DNA from: Physella acuta
Lineage: Eukaryota; Mollusca; Gastropoda; Physidae
Assembly (NCBI RefSeq): GCF_028476545.1
Contig: NW_026731989.1
Coordinates: 62,001-126,000, forward strand
DNA: 64,000 nt
Direction: 5' to 3'
Below, one piece after another: positions 25,201 through 39,340 of the stretch (positions within the stretch are counted from its first letter, which is position 1; each line of letters opens with the position of its first letter). The position numbers and the translations under genes were made by a program. The notes under the pieces were generated by a model, which was not told the origin of the DNA, searched no databases, and saw only the letters and a list, made by a program, of their open reading frames with translations.

Positions 25201-28200
25201 CAAGTGGACCCTTGAACATCTGGAAGCTCTAATTGATACAACTTTGTCATGTCGCCAAGAGGATTCGTTAGCAACAGCATTTAAAATTTTACAGCCTGTA
25301 AGCTTTATTATTTGCTTTCTTTTTACATAAATAATTAAAATATTTTGGTTTTCCAAGATCTCTTTTTCTTGTGTTGAGCTAGGTAGTAATTGACTGCAGA
25401 CTTGACACAGTCCTCAATATTGTTTAATGTGTATACAGTGATTGGTACATCTGTATAAAAGATTTTGTGATCAAAGCCTAATAATAAATTTTACATAATC
25501 ACTAATTTTGATAGTTCATTTTTGGGCATTAGCTGCAGCAGTATAAAAAAATATGAAATGAAATTCAGTCAAAAAGAACAAATTATTTATATAAGTTCTG
25601 TAATAATAGTACTAATAGATAAATTATTCTAAATTAATTGTTCATAAAACTTACTATATTTTTACCTGCAGTATTCTCCCCTGCTACCATTTCTGTGTTT
25701 TGTGAATGAATTTGTAAACAAAAGAAATTATGCATCCTGTCAAATTCATATTGATCACTTCAAGGATGCAATGGCAAATGTAAGTATTTTGATATTCCTT
25801 TTAGTTCTGCTAAGAAATATTCTTATATAATAAAAATAAATGTTTTTTACTTTCTCGTATATACGTAGTATAGAGAAAGTATTGTAATCGTGCAAAAAAA
25901 AAAAAAAATCGAGATTTTTACAAATCTCGACGTTTTACACCTCACTGATACGGAGAAACATAATTTTGCAATCTTGTCCGTATGTCTGTGTGTGTGTGTG
26001 TCTGTGTGTCTGTGTGTGTGTCCGTGTGTAAACACGATAACTTGAGTACCGTTACAGCTAGGTTGATGAAATTTCATATATAAGTATTATATCAAAATCG
26101 TAGATCCGTATCAACTTTTGAGCGATTTCCGACAACCGGAAGTGGTACTTTTTCTTCTTTGAATTTTTCAAAAGCCTATAACTTGAGTACTATTTCAGAT
26201 AGATAAGTGAAATTTCACATGTAAGTAAAAGATCTAATTCTCTACCTTCTGTTAAATTTTGAGTAATTTCCGTTGACCGGAAGTAGTAATTTACGCTACT
26301 TCCGATTTCTCAAAAAACTAATGTAAATTTTAAAATTACTAATAATATTGCGCACTATTATGCGCTTTTTTATTTCGCGTTCACTTGGTGTGCAATTAAT
26401 TTGTCTACGAGATTTTATTCTATTTTTAAAACTTTAAGTATTTAAAATGGATTAAAAATCATGTCTATAGCCCGAGTTCCCATCCCCTGTTATTTTATAT
26501 AAAAATATTCGAGAAAGTTTAGGGGAGATCACTCCCGGTTTATTTAATGTCTGTAACCTTACTTTCAGAGTGAAAGTGACACAAAGAAAGAAAAAATTAG
26601 TACAGATATTGCAACAATTGGTGAGAGACCGTGGTGGGAGAAAGTAACCTATCAAGTGATAAAGCATGAGTTGAAGTCAGTGCCCAGCCTTTACCATGCC
26701 AAACATCTGTTGGAAATTCTTGTCAAGCACAATTTGTGTCTCATATTTAGCTTTGATGGTGATTACATCTGGGTTTTTTTACATACATTTTTAATGAAAA
26801 TTTTATCTTTTGAACAATTGTTTTCAATAAAATATTACTTCTCACTTAATAAATTTCCAAACAATTGAAGTTATTACATACATTTTTCCCCAGTTCTCGA
26901 CTTTGCTGTTTTATATAAAGTGGTAACCATTCTCCATGGCAACGATGTTCCCAATATTGTCATCAGTTCTCTCCTAACATCAGGAACAAAATCTGATAAC
27001 TTTCTGAAGCAGTGTGAAGGAGCTGTAAATTATTTGATAGGCTGTGGCAAGTTTTCTGAAGCACATGAACTGGCTACTTTGTCAGGGATTAGCAGAGAGG
27101 GAGTGGCCATTAGCCAGGTAGTCATAGTTTACCTGAGAATTTTATCTGTTGTTTTAAAATTAAAATATTTCATAACAATTATTATTTATCAATCAGCTGA
27201 AGAAAGAAAAAGAGCGTTTAATGTCTTGCAACATTTGGGCAGCAAAGTATGTAAGAACTCAGTACTGGGAGAAATGTAAACAGCTGATGGATGAATCTAA
27301 GTGTAGTCCAGAGACATGTGCTTTCTTCTTCCAGGTAATTTTAATAGACAAGAATGTTGCAATAAGTCATTTTAAAATTCTGTATTAATCATGAATATAA
27401 AAATTTCTGCCTGCTTTTGGATTTTTTTTACATTTTCTATCATATTATTTTTATATGTAAAAAATATAATTTTGCACAAATATTAACTTGAAATTTTTTT
27501 AAAACTAGGAAGAGATAGAAGGAACCAACAGCGAGTTTGAAAAGGCTTTGTTATGTCAGCATTGGTTGTTTTTATTGGAAAACAACACAGAGAAGGAAAT
27601 TATTGCTGTAAAAGACAGTGTCTTCAGAAAGATGTGGAAGCATCGCATTGCTGCCAAAGTGAAACTTTTTTTACAACTAAAATTTACTAAATTAATTTAA
27701 CAAATAAATAAATGTATAGGCCTAACTAAAGTTTAATTTTGTCAAATATTACATATGATTAAATTCAAAGTGATACTTTTTAAAATTTTAAACTGTTTCA
27801 ATTTTACTATTGTAGGTGACATTTGAAGAGCATCACCCATTAGACAAAATTTTTGATGAGATGGATCAAAGTGTGAAGAAACAAGGCAACCTGAAAGTTG
27901 ATCTGGTAGAAAAATCTGTGATTCACCACAGTGGACCAGATGTACAAGGGGACTTAAATGCAGAAGTGAGTTTTAAACAGTGATTTGAAGCAGTGACAAG
28001 ACATCTTTGCTTTGCTGTGAATATAATACTTCATGAATATTAATCTAAGTACTATGAGATAGCATTTACAAAATCTTCTACGGATTGTGGATGATCTGAT
28101 CTCATAATTTGTTTTTTTCAGGAGTTAGAAATTTTAGATACCCTAATGGGCAACTACTTAGACGATGGCCGTGTCTGTGCTTGTGCCCATGTAGCTGCTG

Positions 28201-31200
28201 TCTTTGGCCATTATAACCAGGATCTGGCCATCATACAGGTAATTTTGTTAATGGATATTTTCTGTATATAAATATGTACTGATAGCTCACGAGCATTTTA
28301 ATAAATCTCCATAAAAAAATTGTGTATTGTATTTTATTTTGTTTTCTGTTTAAAAAATATTTATACAAATTTGTTTTTGTGGTTTAGACCTGCATTGCCT
28401 TAGCAAATGGACAGAGCAGCATTGATACCATTGAACCTGCAATGAAACGCCTCATTGCTAAATCTTCAACTCAACGTAATAGAAAAATTTCCTTAACCTT
28501 GAACAGATCCTATAGTAGTAAGTACACTCATTGATAAATATACTTTTTAAATTTAGAGTTGTTCACCTTGACTAGTGTTCCAAAATACTCTCAAATATGC
28601 AGTCAATTCTAGAAAATGGGATGGTCAAATAGTAGAACACACATTTGCTAATCTGAAAGTCTGCTCCTATACTACTCTATCTAACTCAACATAGTCCGAT
28701 TTAGTGAACCAGTTCTTGTAAAAAAATAGCTAATGTACAAATATTGAGCTTATTTAAAACAACGCACTCAAATTTATCCATTCCTATTTATAAGAAATTA
28801 TGAAGTCTATATAAATCAATATAATTACATGTTAATGAAACCTATTACTCTGATTAATTAATGAATTCATTCATTGGTTTGTATATATTTTACACTCATG
28901 CATCATCTGGTTTGTTGTTTCCTGTCTTAAGTGATTGATACCAGATAACAATCATATCATTTGGCAGCATCTCAAGCATCAATATCTGGTTGAACCCATC
29001 TGATTTGTTGTTTCTTGAACTTAGAGATTGATATCAAGATACCAATCATTTCAGTTGGCAGCATGAGCAGTATGTCACCTACAGTAGCTGAGACCAGCAC
29101 AACAGAGACACCAGATGTCATAAGCTCAATGGAAAAACTTTATTCTCATTGTGTCAAGGGGGCTCAAGTGTGCCTTCGTATAATCACCTGCTACAAGATT
29201 GCTGAGGTGAAGATACATTTCAAATACATTCTTAAATTATTGTGTTTAATTAAAACTGAGTAAATTGTAAAATAAAGTGCTATTTGGACCAAATTCAGAA
29301 GATGATATAAAGTTCTGTTATTTCTTTGTTTCGCTAAAGAATTTGAATAAGTTTTCATTGTAAATAAAATGAGTGGATTATACTTGGTAGATTCACCAGT
29401 TTGAAAATTTAAATTATAGACAGCTTTGAGTTTACCAACCAGAGTAATTTCTCTTGTGTTGTCAATCCCTTTCAAACCTGATGGTCAATGGGGCAAGTGA
29501 AGTAGAGTTCACTGTTTTTGTGACCTTGGCATATCAAGGGATAGTATGGTCAGCACTATTCTCAGCAACCTTTATTTTCCCTAACATGAGTATATGTAAA
29601 TCTAGCACAGAAAAAACAGGTTATACAATACTTTCCTCATATTTGTTTTAACTAATTTCTCCAGATCACACTATCTCTGATGCTTTTCCCCCTAGGTGTA
29701 TGATGTCATTTACGGACAGCTCTTAAAGAAATATTTTTTTAATCTAAATTTTTTTTTTAAAATAGATACTTGGACAAAGTTATGAAAATGTGGTGATGTC
29801 TTCAGAGTTTGACTCATTAAGGAAACTATTGAGAATAAATCATCCAAACAAATTTAGCATTGCCCGTGATTTCCTGGCAACAAGTGGTCTCTCAGATGAT
29901 GAGGTACTATATTATAAGCATAGAGCTAGGTTCTCCTCTGGGTTCTTTACAAACATAAATATAAAACTTTTTCCAAAATTAGCTAGCATGCTTTAGGGCT
30001 AAAATAAAACAAACATAAATCAATAAAATATTTCAGATTGCTAGCTTCTTGGCTGATTCTATTGTAGACCTACTGAAAAAATGTGTGAAGGGAAATACAA
30101 AATCAGGTGAGAATTAGCTCTGTGGTGGGTTCTTAAAATGAAACACTTACAGCTTCTGACCACAAAGTAGGCTCTATCCTGCAAAATATTTTTCTCACCA
30201 TTTCCTGCGTGCTTCTGAGGAAGAAACAGCTTTTTACCTATGTAGGCTTACATGCTAAAAAGTAAAAATATAAAAAACATATTAATAACAATCTTTGAAT
30301 GTACTGAAAATAAGAAGATAAGTGAATTTATTTCTATAGTAAAGTAAAACCATTGGTCATGAAACCCCTGACACGTTTTTTAACCATCACTTTTCCTAAA
30401 GCAGGAAAATTTGTTTTATTTTCTTATTTTTACTGCTCACAATATTAAATAAGTCAACACTCGACACAACTAAAGCTATTTGCTTCAAAACCTGATAAGT
30501 AGTTTGCAATCCTAATTAACAAAAATTATCTGTCCTTTATTAAAGTCTGTTGTCAGCTCTGGAGTATGTATCAATGAACACAACTCAACACTGTCAAATG
30601 GCTGATTAGACTGCTGCTTGTATATGATTATCTCCCTTTTTGTTATTGAATATAATCATTTTATTAAAAACCCTCCCACACACCCACAGTTTTTGTGACC
30701 AAAAAAGGAGTTACATTTTTTCAAATTTAAAAACATCCCAGAATTAAAACAATTAAAGCAGTTCTAAGTATTATTGTGCAGTGTTTAAACCCACTTGTAA
30801 TTTATTGTCACTAACTTCACCTTTAGTTATTATAATCATGACTTCATTTATTTGTATCTGAGTTTACATTTGGCTCTAATTTGCCTAGTAAAAGCAAGCA
30901 AGGTTGTTGAGCAGTGTAGTAGACATTTATATTTTTTGCTGCAGTAACTAAAATAGCTTTTCATGGGTTTTATAGCAGTAGATTACAGCTTAATGGACTG
31001 CTACAGTAAAAATGTCCTCTGTTTTAGAGCTCGTTGTACAACCCACTGAGACCTCAGAAGTGCTGAGTCAGTTTGTCCATTTATCAGAAAATACTGCTCT
31101 ACTTGGTAACCATATTCTACAATCTGTTGCAACTCTATCACCTGCTAATCAGAAAGAATTGTCTAGCACAGGTTAGTAATTTAAAAACAAAATTATCATT

Positions 31201-34200
31201 TAAAGCATTTTCTGAAATAAAATAATACTCTGCAACTCTTTAAAATTGATTTTGCATTTAAAGTTACAATTGTTTTTTCAGTGCTTAAAGTTCAGACCGA
31301 GCTTATAGTCATGGCCCATGAATGTTTCACTATCTCCTCTAACATGGAGGGAATATCTCACGTACTTCGAGCCGCTCGATTGTGTTGTGAAAATCTTGCA
31401 GCAGCTGGGGAATTTAATTTAATGGTTAGTTTTTTTAATCTGCTGGTAAAATTTTTCTTTTATTGAAAATGTTTGTACACATGATACAACTACAAAATGA
31501 AGCTGTTTTATTCCCAAATTACTGTTCAAGGAGGCCTAAAAGTAAATGTTTCTGTAATAAATGTAGAATAATGAATGTCTCAAAATATTTACAATAACAG
31601 TAGTAATAAATAATGTTTCATTTAATTTTTAGATTCGGCTGTTGACAGGAGTGGGTAGATACAGTGAGATGCCATATATTTTTCACGCATTACAGCAGCA
31701 TCATCAGTTTGAACTGCTACTTCGTAAAGGCATGGACAGGGTATGAGTATTGATAACTTACTTGATTATTGAGGATATTTTATATCAATTAACTGTAACT
31801 TCTTGAACAAATTTCAAACATTGCAATCAGAAATGTGTTTTTATTTCATTTAAAGAAAAACTAACACTTACTGAATTGTTACAGGAAGACAAATTGAAGG
31901 TTGCCATCCTAGATTATTTGAAGCATTACCAACCAGATGATAATGATGCCTACACAATGGTAGCTCTTAAATTTACAATGTACAGAGATATTGCAGGGAT
32001 GCTGGAAGCTTGTGCTCACAAGTCACTAAAAATTTTGAAAGACAAGCCCCTAGGTTTGTAATGTTTGACCCTTTTCTGTGCATTTTTTTTTACTAACACT
32101 CGCTAGATAATATAATATTAACATTAGTAGTAGCAACATGGAGCATTTGCATTTCTGGTGAATTGAGATAAGATTTCAGTTAAAGAGTAGTGTATGAAAA
32201 CATTATTATAATACATAGCGATATTGGTATGGGCAACAACAGTTTGACAATGTACTATTTTTGTATTATTTTGTTGAATTTGATAGAAAATTCTAAAGAA
32301 ACACAAGACTTGTTGAAGAAATGTTTACAATATTATCAAGATGCAGCTGAAAGCTATGTGAAGGTACACCTTTATTAAAATGTGACTATTTTATTTACTT
32401 AAAAGCTTTATAACACACTTCTGTTAGCCCTTTTCTTATCATTACTACATTTTACTGGTATATAAAAGATACTTTAAGCTTAAGGATAAAAACTTTTTTG
32501 CTTTCGGAAAAAATATTCAACTGCACAATAAGTTCTTCAGTTCAGCATCAAACTCCCAATTTGGAATGGTTTTTGTTACTTTTGAGTAGCTTTATGTGGC
32601 CCAACTAGATAGCATAGTGGAGTAAGAGAATGAATGCAGCAAATTAGTGTAAGAGCTCTATCTGTCCCATAGTTTAGTAGACTGTTTGGGTGTTTCAAAC
32701 CAATTCTTTCTTTAAAGTTATCTTCTCATTTCTTTTGCCTAGTACTGTGCCTTGTAGGAATATCTTTGTTTCCAGTTGACCATTTGATGTGACTGCTCTG
32801 AGCTTTCATGTTTTGATGATTGTCTAGAAGTTACAACTACGTGTTAACTATTTTACTGGGTTTTTTTAAATGTAAAAAGTGTAAATGCTTCCCTGTTATA
32901 TACTACCTTATAGTTATAGAAAGTAATGGCAGTGAAAAATTATTTTGTGTTTATCAGGACAATAGTGTAAGGAAGGCACAGCACTGTGTTAAGCAAGCCA
33001 GACTTCTGTCCCTTCAGCTACAGTTCCTTGCCAATGGCTTAACAATTATTCACCTCAGCAGAGAACAGTTGAATAACTTCATCAACACACACAACAGATT
33101 TATTGAGGTAAAAATGACTTATAATCAAGTATATCAATTTGTGTCATAGTGTTAAAAAATTTATTGGGAGCATAATTAATTGTTAGCCTTGTTGACATTG
33201 ACAACAATCGAATATTCTAAATTGTTTGATGGAAAAATAATCTCCAGACAAGGACTTAAAATTAAATGTATTTAATTTTGCCCTATGAAAATACTAAATG
33301 CATCTTAACATTTTGTCACATTCTCATACTTTTTAATTTAATAAAAACGCCATGCACTCCCACCACAATTTCTTTTGTTTATGTAACTACAAAATAGTCA
33401 AGAGTCCACAAAATCTAAACATACACACATAAAACCTGTTAGTATTTCAAATCATGTTTCATAACATACTGTATTGATTTTTTTGTTTTGTTTCATTAAA
33501 AAAGTGTAACAGTCTTTTATCAATTTTAAAATTATAATTTTTAAAAAGTGTGCTGGTTTCGATGTGGTTGATATGTCAGAATTAAGACATCCATTAAAGA
33601 GGGATTAAAAACCATGAATTATTTAAAAATAGAAAATTAAAGCAGCTTTAGTTATTTTCTTTTGTAAAATTATTTGTATTGATTTAATTTTTTTTTCCAT
33701 CATCTATTGTGTTGTAGCAGTAGTTTCTGAAAGCTCAATTTTTTTTATGTGTATTGATATTTGTATATTTAAATAAATAATATTCAGCATGCTTTAAATA
33801 TTTAAAAAAAAAGGTGTGTTATGAAACTCACAGAAGCTTCCCTTTGTTCCCTCCCCTCCTCGAAATAAAAACAAAAACAACACACTTTATATACAAAGAG
33901 AGTTAATAATACTATTAATAATTATTTTTAAAAAAATGTGTTTGCTAAACAAATCAATTTTTCAAATAGGCTATGATTGTTTCTGATGCTTATGAAAAAA
34001 GAGCTGACTGGGCAGAAGCTGTATTTAATAATGTTGTGATGAAAGGGGATATGTGCTACTTGCAGGAGATGAAGCTGCATGTCCACATTACACCATCACT
34101 TGTAGAGGATGTTGTCAAAAGGTAACATTTACCTACATCTAGCCCAATTCACATCTTGGCTTATTATACTGAAGTTCACCAGCTACTGGCCTGTTTCACA

Positions 34201-34975
34201 TAACATAACTTACAAAATTTAAAAACAGAACCATACCATAGCATATTCCAACTAACAGCCTCGACCATTCATATCAAATTCATATTTGATTTCAAATAGT
34301 TAAGATAATAAAACAGTAAGGTTTAGATTTATATTTCTTTTAAAAATCACTCATTTCAAAAAATAAAAAATCTTACAATACAATAGTAATAATCTAAAAT
34401 CAAAGTTTGAATAAAGTATTAAAAATAATATATTTGTAATGTTTTAAAATAATGTTACTAATGTATGTCTTTTTAAAATCTTTTATAAGGGGAAAAGTTT
34501 ATAATTTCAACCCTCCTGTATTCACATTTACAACCATCACCATTTAAATAACATTTGTACTAAAAATAATTTTTTATATTTTCATTTTATATTTTCTGTG
34601 ACACAAATTTGAACTGTTTATCCTTAGTGTTTACAAATATATTTGAAAAGCTGCTTTTACTTTTACACACAAAAAATGTACGTTCAGTGTGCCACTTCTA
34701 CTGCATCTTATTATAGAGTGACCACCTTTTGCCACTTGCATTTTTAGCAGCTCCAATACTCTTTATTTGATACATTTTTGTTTTAACATTTTAGTTATAA
34801 ACTGTCACCCGTGAAACCCACATCAGCTCTTCAACCTATAAAGAAACTTTTGAACCTTTGCAAAGATATACAACTTCAATACCGATTGGCCAATGAACTT
34901 GGACTACAAGATGTTGTTACAACCCTTTTGAATGGAGACTCAGGTTGTTATCTCAAAGATGTTGCAACAATTTAA
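13274..34975 (+). CDS. SPG11: Spatacsin (SPG11)
   Basis: Spatacsin works with spastizin and the AP-5 adaptor on late endosomes/lysosomes and is needed for lysosome reformation after autophagy. I joined 44 coding exons with frame kept throughout, giving 2422 residues (human 2443): 13274-13473, 13614-13777, 13889-14104, 14381-14984, 15516-15642, 15841-15991, 16191-16399, 16676-16843, 17116-17295, 19133-19341, 19473-19693, 19964-20162, 20538-20744, 21020-21108, 21222-21361, 21644-21775, 21932-21998, 22310-22481, 22718-22944, 23455-23557, 23702-23861, 23993-24194, 24319-24408, 24729-24874, 25103-25297, 25672-25779, 26569-26758, 26894-27117, 27197-27334, 27509-27658, 27816-27965, 28122-28238, 28388-28517, 29055-29206, 29766-29903, 30037-30106, 31028-31171, 31282-31424, 31633-31740, 31885-32053, 32287-32363, 32958-33107, 33970-34121, 34795-34975. 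Diagnostic pieces: PIHTLESSLQQRQLDTLGFY (exon 6), STPFDVRKLFGWQS (exon 17), LDDGRVCACAHVAAVFGHYN (exon 32). The Spatacsin_C domain is at about 2090-2390 (LTGVGRYSEMPYIFHAL, DAAESYVKDNSVRKAQHC, ADWAEAVFNNVVMKGD), and the end is GCYLKDVATI. The N-terminal half is the most diverged. The start is the first ATG after the acceptor at 13225; an in-frame TAA precedes it. Intron 2 is GC-AG. Confidence 0.93.
13778..13888 (+). other. GC-AG intron in SPG11
   Basis: Exon 2 ends TTCAG and the intron begins GCAAGC instead of GT. It ends TTCTTCAG. Only this junction keeps the frame (G + GC = Gly, followed by LELVGCDRG). It is the one non-canonical donor I found among the 43 coding introns of this gene. Confidence 0.8.
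15196..15415 (+). repeat. tRNA-derived SINE in SPG11 intron 4
   Basis: The head carries a Pol III A box (TGGTCTAGTGG) and a B box-like GAGTTCGAATCC, about 30 bases closer together than in the copy at 17718-17912, so the head is internally deleted. The body runs GGGAAAGTAAAGGCGGCTGG, CACTATCTCTTCATATGCCG, AGGTCACAGAAACAAGTGAA, ending CTTCACTTGCCC. Sense orientation. Confidence 0.85.
17718..17912 (-). repeat. tRNA-derived SINE, most complete head, in SPG11 intron 9
   Basis: Read on the minus strand it begins GGGACAGAGTGGTCTAGCGG and keeps both promoter boxes at tRNA-like spacing (A box TGGTCTAGCGG, B box GAGTTCGAATC). It then follows the same body as the 15196 copy to CTTCACTTGCCCCATAGAAC. It sits only 30 bases before a DNA transposon. 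Confidence 0.88.
17943..19042. mobile_element. Ginger/KRBA2-like DNA transposon remnant
   Basis: The ends are TGTTACAGTCAAAGCCCGAA and the complement of TGTTACGGTCAAAGCCGGAA, with similarity continuing through CGGCCAAAGC and GCATTGGCC (about 65 bp in all). TATA flanks both ends as a possible 4-bp target duplication. At 18258-18440 a short plus-strand frame contains ISELKNMWSEIN, then HGKPRHSQSQDSVE, which resembles the last part of the integrase core (including the SVE glutamate) of KRBA2-like/Ginger transposases. The rest of the transposase is absent, so it is a dead internally deleted copy. A hAT MITE is nested inside at 18444-18681. Subterminal palindromes at 17968-17991 and 18911-18939 may be transposase or host binding sites. 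Confidence 0.7.
18444..18681. mobile_element. hAT-type MITE nested in the Ginger-like element
   Basis: Ends are CAGGGGTCTCCAAAC and its inverse (GTTTGGAGACCCCTG, one mismatch). The flanks AAGTAGAC and ATGTAGAC form a 7/8-matching 8-bp target duplication, which is diagnostic of hAT elements. The right half is a GC-rich run of GGGCCGGATGAGAGGACTTCG repeated twice. A second copy in the opposite orientation lies at 48193-48409. Confidence 0.85.
23095..23325 (-). repeat. tRNA-derived SINE in SPG11 intron 19
   Basis: Minus-strand copy starting GGGATGGCATGGCCTAGCAG, with degenerate A and B boxes (CAAGTTCAAATCTGG), followed by the family body (CCACACTATCTCTTCAAATG, CCGAGGTCACAGAAACAGGT) and ending CTTCACTTGCCC. 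More diverged than the 15196 and 17718 copies. Confidence 0.85.
25845..26310 (+). repeat. Dispersed repeat with palindromic head, copy 2
   Basis: The same head (CTTTCTCGTATATACGTAGT, ATAGAGAAAG), A-run, TCGAGA hairpin, TTTTACACCTCACTGATACG and (TG/TCTG)n stretch as the copy at 11537. This copy is longer: a second diverged module TAACTTGAGTACTATTTCAG...TTTTGAGTAATTTCCG follows the first at about 110 bases spacing. Each module ends in CCGGAAGT, and the whole closes with a CGGAAGTAG...CTACTTCCG hairpin at 26279-26306. It may extend to about 26560. It lies in SPG11 intron 26. Confidence 0.7.
28910..29070 (+). repeat. Duplicated splice-acceptor region of SPG11 exon 34
   Basis: The stretch around the real acceptor (29000-29070, GATTTGTTGTTTCTTGAACT ... 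TTTCAGTTGGCAGCATGAGC) is preceded 89 bases upstream by a diverged copy (28911-28980, GGTTTGTTGTTTCCTGTCTT ... ATCATTTGGCAGCATCTCAA). The upstream copy has lost the CAG acceptor, so only the downstream one can be used at this position. Confidence 0.6.
29478..29592 (-). repeat. SINE fragment in SPG11 intron 34
   Basis: Minus-strand body fragment of the same SINE family (GGGCAAGTGAAGTAGAGTTC, GTGACCTTGGCATATC, CTTTATTTTCCCTAACATGA as read on +). The tRNA-like head is missing. Confidence 0.7.
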
Positions 34976-35286
34976 ATTACAGCTCTGTGAAGGGATCCAT
35001 TAAATGTCATTCATGTTTATTTTAACTAATTTAAATTAATGACATTATTTTTTAAATTGTCAGTCAATAGGCCATACACTATTTGATGTTAAACAATTTG
35101 ATTTTAGATATTAAAATTATATAGAATCTAGGACTGTGATTGTTTTGTAAAAATACAGAACTAAGTATTTCTTGAATTGTTTTTTGATTTAAAAAAAAAA
35201 AGAATTCAATGAATTAGTTTACTTGGGATACAAAATAAGCTTTTTTTTTTAAAAAAAAAAATGATAGCTTCATTTTTTAAGTATGA

Positions 35287-35292
35287 AATAAA
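35287..35292 (+). terminator. Candidate polyadenylation signal of SPG11
   Basis: AATAAA about 310 bases after the SPG11 stop. Several other A/T-rich near-matches are close by, so this assignment is only a candidate. It lies before the METTL5 stop on the opposite strand, so the two transcripts need not overlap. Confidence 0.4.
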
Positions 35293-35645
35293 TTTCCAGA
35301 ATAATTTTAATAGTTCAAAGATGCAACTATGATAATTTTATTATGATTTTTAAATGAGCTGTAATAGTTGTACTTGTATTATATCATCATGACACATTGT
35401 TTTAACTCCATGTTTGTTATTTTATGTTTTTTTTAAAAAAAATGCACTTTAGTTAAATTAAAAAATATTTTAAATTTATATATTTTTTATGTTGATATCT
35501 ATAAAAATGTGTTAATTATGTGATTCATGTATGCAATAACTTATTAACTGCCTATTTTTGTACAAATTAAATTTTTGGATTTACTTAAAATTCTGTAATT
35601 TAAAAGTCTATTAAAAACCCAAACTCAGAAATGTATAAGAAAAAG

Positions 35646-37727
<2,082 letters not shown>

Positions 37728-37764
37728 GGAATCAAGTTTTACTGTTTAAGAAAAAAATGTAATT

Positions 37765-38090
37765 ACATTAATATAAAATTTAGAAGTATGGGCCCTAAAT
37801 ATTTTATAGTTTTTTGACATTGTCAATTTGTAGTGACCAATAAAAAAACTTCTTTATTACTGAGATTCTAGATCTACTAAGTATGACTATAATTATAGAC
37901 ATGTCATAGGACATAGATTAAGATAGACAATTATTATTTTTATATCAATTAGGCCTAATTAACATTATTACTAATAAAATAAATAATAATCATTATTATA
38001 AGATTATTTATATTTTGTATTAAATTAATATATTAAAGCCTTTTTAGGCCTATATAGATAAGTGATAAGACATACAAAGACATTAATTAT
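37765..38090. other. Intergenic / METTL5 5' flank
   Basis: AT-rich sequence without coding signal. It must contain the METTL5 promoter, but no TATA box or initiator can be chosen with confidence. Confidence 0.3.
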
Positions 38091-38093
38091 TTT

Positions 38094-38640
38094 GGTAATC
38101 TATCATTTTAGGTGCGTAAAATCAACCGAGGCTAGTAATTTGAAAAAAAAGTTGCCTCATTTTTATGGCTTTAGTAAAAGTAGGCCTATATTGTGATAGT
38201 TGTTTCAAATATAATAGATAACTTAATAATAAACAAAAAGCAATGGCTAAATATATCAATATAGGCCAGAAATTAACTTTAAACATTAAACAGCAGTGTT
38301 TGCAAGCAAAATTTGCTATATTATATATATAAACAGCGGCCATCTGTAAGTTAGAGTTGTTATTCAATTGAATGTCTAACTATAATTTTACAAAAATAAA
38401 CTTAAACAAGTAAATGACGTGCTTGGTTGCATCTGATGAAAACATCGCTAGTCTTTTTTTTTTACTGAAAAGTTTTAATACAATTGTTCAAAGACAGGTA
38501 GACCTACATTAATGATTAATGAATAATGAAACTTTGAAACATTTTAGTTTAGTAACTTTCAAAACTTAAATACTCCTAAAGATGTGAAATAAGGTAAAAC
38601 TCCAATTTAGCATATTTAATCACCGCACCACGTTCACCAC
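38094..38640 (-). mobile_element. MITE copy 4 (GGTAATCTATC family), reverse orientation
   Basis: The left boundary GGTAATCTATCATTTTAGGT matches the terminal repeat of the 10273 element. Reading on the minus strand, AGACTAGCGATGTT, GCTGTTTATATA and TTAAAGTTAATTTCTGGCCT follow the same order as in copy 1. The far end is too diverged to place the second terminus exactly. Confidence 0.6.
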
Positions 38641-39340
38641 CGGTTGAGTGTATTTTATTATAAACACAGCCAAAACACACAAAAACATTAGGAAAACACT
38701 AGGATTAGAATCATTAGATGATAGATATAGATCTAGAGATCTACTTAGTTTTTTATGAATGTGTTTTGATTAGAAAAGGTAAAAAATATTATAAATAGCA
38801 TTACAGATCTAATTCAATAGCGTGTGATCGTCGGCGTGAGAAAATCCCTACATGCCGAGTACATGGTCAAAGGTTCACTGTGAGTTCACTTTGACTTTAA
38901 TAAAATCAGCATACGTCATAGCTTAGGGCTTAGGGCTTAGGGTCATTGTGCGTTCATGTAAGTTAATTTATAGTATTAGGGATTTTGGTAAAAAAGCACT
39001 AATCATCATATAAAAATAAAAATTACATATTCTTGTAGAGCTCAACAAAATGAAAACAAAACAAAAAAAATTTTCTGTCTAGCTCAAATAGTTTTTTTTT
39101 TGCGAATTTTTTTGTGAGGGGTGGAATCCCCTTGCTTTTGCATTGGCCAATTGTGACAAGTCATGGTATACCTTAATAAATTGAGCATAGTTATTTTACT
39201 TGCAGTTGTATTTTGTTCATATTTGCAGAGTTTAACTAGAATGATATATAGAACTTGTAAATGCTGTTGAAATGAATAAAAATAATACAGAACTTATATT
39301 TTTGTGTTGGCTTCCTCCCATAACCCCAAAAAACTGTGTG

